Positions 14,339-15,917 of a stretch of 15,917 nt of DNA are shown here, piece by piece. Where the stretch lies: positions 1-15,917 of the forward strand of contig CALWWH010000242.1 of assembly GCA_944385195.1 (NCBI GenBank), read 5' to 3'. The stretch's first letter is position 1, and every line of letters begins with the position of its first letter. This DNA is from an uncultured Oscillospiraceae bacterium (GTDB lineage Bacteria; Bacillota; Clostridia; Oscillospirales; Oscillospiraceae). The notes beneath the pieces were generated by a model. That model made no database searches. It worked only from the letters and a program-made list of their open reading frames with translations, and was not told the DNA's origin. The translations under genes and the position numbers were made by a program.

Positions 14339-14383
14339 AAAAAAAGTTAAAAGATGACCCCGGTCTGCTGTCCAGGCCGGGGT
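14339..14383 (-). terminator. rho-independent terminator after nadE
   Basis: On the minus strand ACCCCGGCCTG and CAGACCGGGGT (stem spanning 14357-14383) pair as an 11-base stem with a single mismatch around a 5-base loop. CATCTTTTAACTTTTTTT follows, so two T-runs lie downstream of the stem. It begins six bases after the nadE stop codon and separates nadE from the moxR transcription unit. Confidence 0.92.
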
Positions 14384-14389
14384 TCATGG

Positions 14390-15917
14390 TCATAGTGCTT
14401 CCAATTCGTTCAGCCACAGGCTTGCCGTCGCGTCAGAGGGCATTTGCCAGTCTCCTCTGGGCGAAATGCCAACAGAGCCAACCTTCGGGCCGTCGGACAG
14501 GCAGCTGCGCTTAAACTGCTGGCTGAAGAAACGGCGATAGAAGGTTTTAAGCCATTTGAGAATGGTTACCCCGTCGTACACATTGCCCCAGGCCTGCTGC
14601 GCCAGACGGTAGATCTTCGACGGTGCAAAGCCCCAACGGATGACGTAGTAGAGGAAAAAGTCGTGCAGCTCGTAGGGCCCCACCAGCTCCTCAGTTTTCT
14701 GGGAGATGTCGCCTTCTGTTGGGGGCAGCAGCTCCGGGGAGACCGGGGTGTCCAGAATGTCTATCAGAGTCTGCCGCAGGGCAGCGCTGTCTGCGGTGTT
14801 GGCATAGTGGCGGACAATGTGGCGCATAAGGGTCTTGGGAACGCCGCCATTGACGTCGTACATGCTCATGTGGTCGCCGTTGTAGGTAGCCCAGCCCAGA
14901 GCAAGCTCAGACAGATCGCCGGTGCCAATGACCATGCCGCCGCACATGTTCGCCACGTCCATGAGCACCTGGGTGCGTTCCCGGGCCTGGGCGTTTTCGA
15001 AGGTGACCGAATGGTCGCCCTCGGGAAGGCCGATGTCGCGGAAATGGACCGCCACGGCTTCACCGATGGGGATCTCCCGCAGCGTTGCGCCCAGTTCTTC
15101 AGCCAGGCGGTGGGCGTTGGAGCGGGTGCGGTTAGTGGTTCCGTAGCCGGGCATGGTAATGGCCTGGATGCCTTTACGGTCGAGACCCAGACGGTCAAAG
15201 GTCCTGGCAGCCACCAACAGCGTCAGGGTGGAGTCTAGGCCTCCGGAAATGCCGATGACCACAGACTTCGTATTTGTATGATCCAGGCGTTTGCACAGGC
15301 CGGAGACCTGGATATCCAGAATCTCCTCGCAGCGCGCCTCACGGATGGGCTCGGCCGGAATAAAGGGCTGGGGGTCCACATAGCGGTCGAGCTTGGTTTC
15401 GGCAAGGGGCAGGCTAAAGCCGACAGCAGCCTCCAGCCCCAGCCTGACGGCAAAATTGGCCCGCTGGCGGTCTGCCATGAGGCGCTGTACATCGATGTCG
15501 GTGATCAAAAGTCCGCTTTCGTCGGACTTTTCGAGCAAGATTGTGCCGTTTTCAGCGACCAGGCAGTGCCCACATCCCACCGTATCCTGGGTGGATTCAC
15601 TGCGGCCTGCACTGGCGCTGATATAGGCACAGTGCAGCCGGGCAGACTGGCTCTGCATCATCAGGCGGCGGCGCTCGGCACTGCCCACCAGAGCCACGTC
15701 TGAGGCAGGATTGACGATGACTGTCGCGCCGTGCATGGCAAGCTCCGTGGAGGGCGGGATGGGCAGGCTGCGGTCAGAGCCAATTTCAACACCGATGACC
15801 AGCTCCGGACAATTCGCGGCGGCAAAAGTTATCTCCCGGCCAAAGCGGATGCCCTGGGTGCCGTCAAGGGGCAGGACAGCAAGCCCTGCGGGGGCAGCGA
15901 CAAACTGCCGTCCTTCC
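14390..15917 (-). CDS. nadE: NAD+ synthase, two-domain type (5' end cut by window edge), nitrilase Cys apparently lost
   Basis: NAD+ synthase converts deamido-NAD to NAD in the last step of synthesis. The two-domain form takes ammonia from glutamine with a nitrilase-like domain and feeds it to the synthetase domain. About 508 residues are visible (codons from 15916); the first roughly 130 lie outside. The synthetase domain looks intact: the ATP pyrophosphatase loop VVIGISGGLDSTLTLLVA (P-loop SGGLDS), TMPGYGTTNRTRSNA, VTFENAQARERTQ, GTGDLSELALGWATYNGDHM, and the C-terminal SDGPKVGSVGISPRGDWQMPSD. The nitrilase part shows NCPELVIGVEIGSDRSLPIPPS near 15800-15752. Homologues usually read VEICEDxWxPxPPS there; the catalytic Cys is Gly (codon 15779-15781) and the following residues differ. 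Later nitrilase signatures (QSARLHCAYISASAGRSESTQD) remain recognisable. The identity is secure; loss of glutaminase activity is inference. The gene ends at a strong terminator. Confidence 0.95.
   Translation of the reverse strand, partial: EGRQFVAAPAGLAVLPLDGTQGIRFGREITFAAANCPELVIGVEIGSDRSLPIPPSTELAMHGATVIVNPASDVALVGSAERRRLMMQSQSARLHCAYISASAGRSESTQDTVGCGHCLVAENGTILLEKSDESGLLITDIDVQRLMADRQRANFAVRLGLEAAVGFSLPLAETKLDRYVDPQPFIPAEPIREARCEEILDIQVSGLCKRLDHTNTKSVVIGISGGLDSTLTLLVAARTFDRLGLDRKGIQAITMPGYGTTNRTRSNAHRLAEELGATLREIPIGEAVAVHFRDIGLPEGDHSVTFENAQARERTQVLMDVANMCGGMVIGTGDLSELALGWATYNGDHMSMYDVNGGVPKTLMRHIVRHYANTADSAALRQTLIDILDTPVSPELLPPTEGDISQKTEELVGPYELHDFFLYYVIRWGFAPSKIYRLAQQAWGNVYDGVTILKWLKTFYRRFFSQQFKRSCLSDGPKVGSVGISPRGDWQMPSDATASLWLNELEAL

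Noticed and set aside
15752..15800. Compensating frameshifts explaining the unusual NadE residues
   Set aside because: Neither alternative frame gives the expected Cys-Glu-Asp motif, and the Asp two residues after the missing Cys and the following PIPPS are kept in frame.
1..15917. Mobile elements, phage genes, CRISPR arrays, tRNA or rRNA genes
   Set aside because: I saw no transposase or integrase, no regularly spaced direct repeats and no tRNA-like cloverleaf in the few short gaps; all space is taken by core genes.

Overview
This window reads as a chromosomal core region of a Gram-positive, moderately high-GC Clostridia member, most likely of the Oscillospiraceae/Ruminococcaceae type. That placement is inferred from gene content and gene order: LytR-CpsA-Psr (LCP) protein, RsfS, the YhbY/NadD/YqeK neighbourhood, an Elp3-like radical SAM gene next to smc, and a MoxR/DUF58/transglutaminase cluster. 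Shine-Dalgarno sites of the AGGAGG type precede most starts. I see no mobile element, tRNA, rRNA, CRISPR array or prophage gene. Every convincing gene lies on the minus strand, so transcription runs from right to left and the upstream end is at high coordinates.

Layout in the direction of transcription. (1) 15917-14390: the 3' part of nadE (NAD+ synthase), closed by a strong intrinsic terminator at 14339-14383. (2) A promoter at 14291-14319 precedes moxR, DUF58 and a TgpA-like transglutaminase gene, an envelope-associated cluster. (3) Without an obvious terminator, this runs into an Elp3-like radical SAM gene, smc and ftsY. (4) The run continues with rdgB (nucleotide-pool sanitising), yhbY (ribosome assembly), a nadD-yqeK fusion, an LCP cell-wall ligase, rsfS (ribosome silencing factor) and the 5' two thirds of a kilobase of leuS, cut by the left edge. 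Most junctions are overlaps or gaps under 40 bases. The exceptions are smc-ftsY (91 bases) and LCP-rsfS (128 bases), each of which holds a small hairpin but no clear terminator. The run from moxR to leuS may therefore be one long transcription unit of more than 13 kb, possibly with internal promoters.

The genes are mostly housekeeping: chromosome condensation (smc), co-translational membrane targeting (ftsY), NAD synthesis (nadE, nadD), ribosome maturation and silencing (yhbY, rsfS), translation (leuS), nucleotide hygiene (rdgB, the YqeK half) and cell wall assembly (LCP).

I found no undescribed multi-gene system. The most notable points are a NadE whose nitrilase-like domain has Gly where the family has its catalytic Cys nucleophile, the NadD-YqeK fusion, and the unbroken 12-gene co-directional array.
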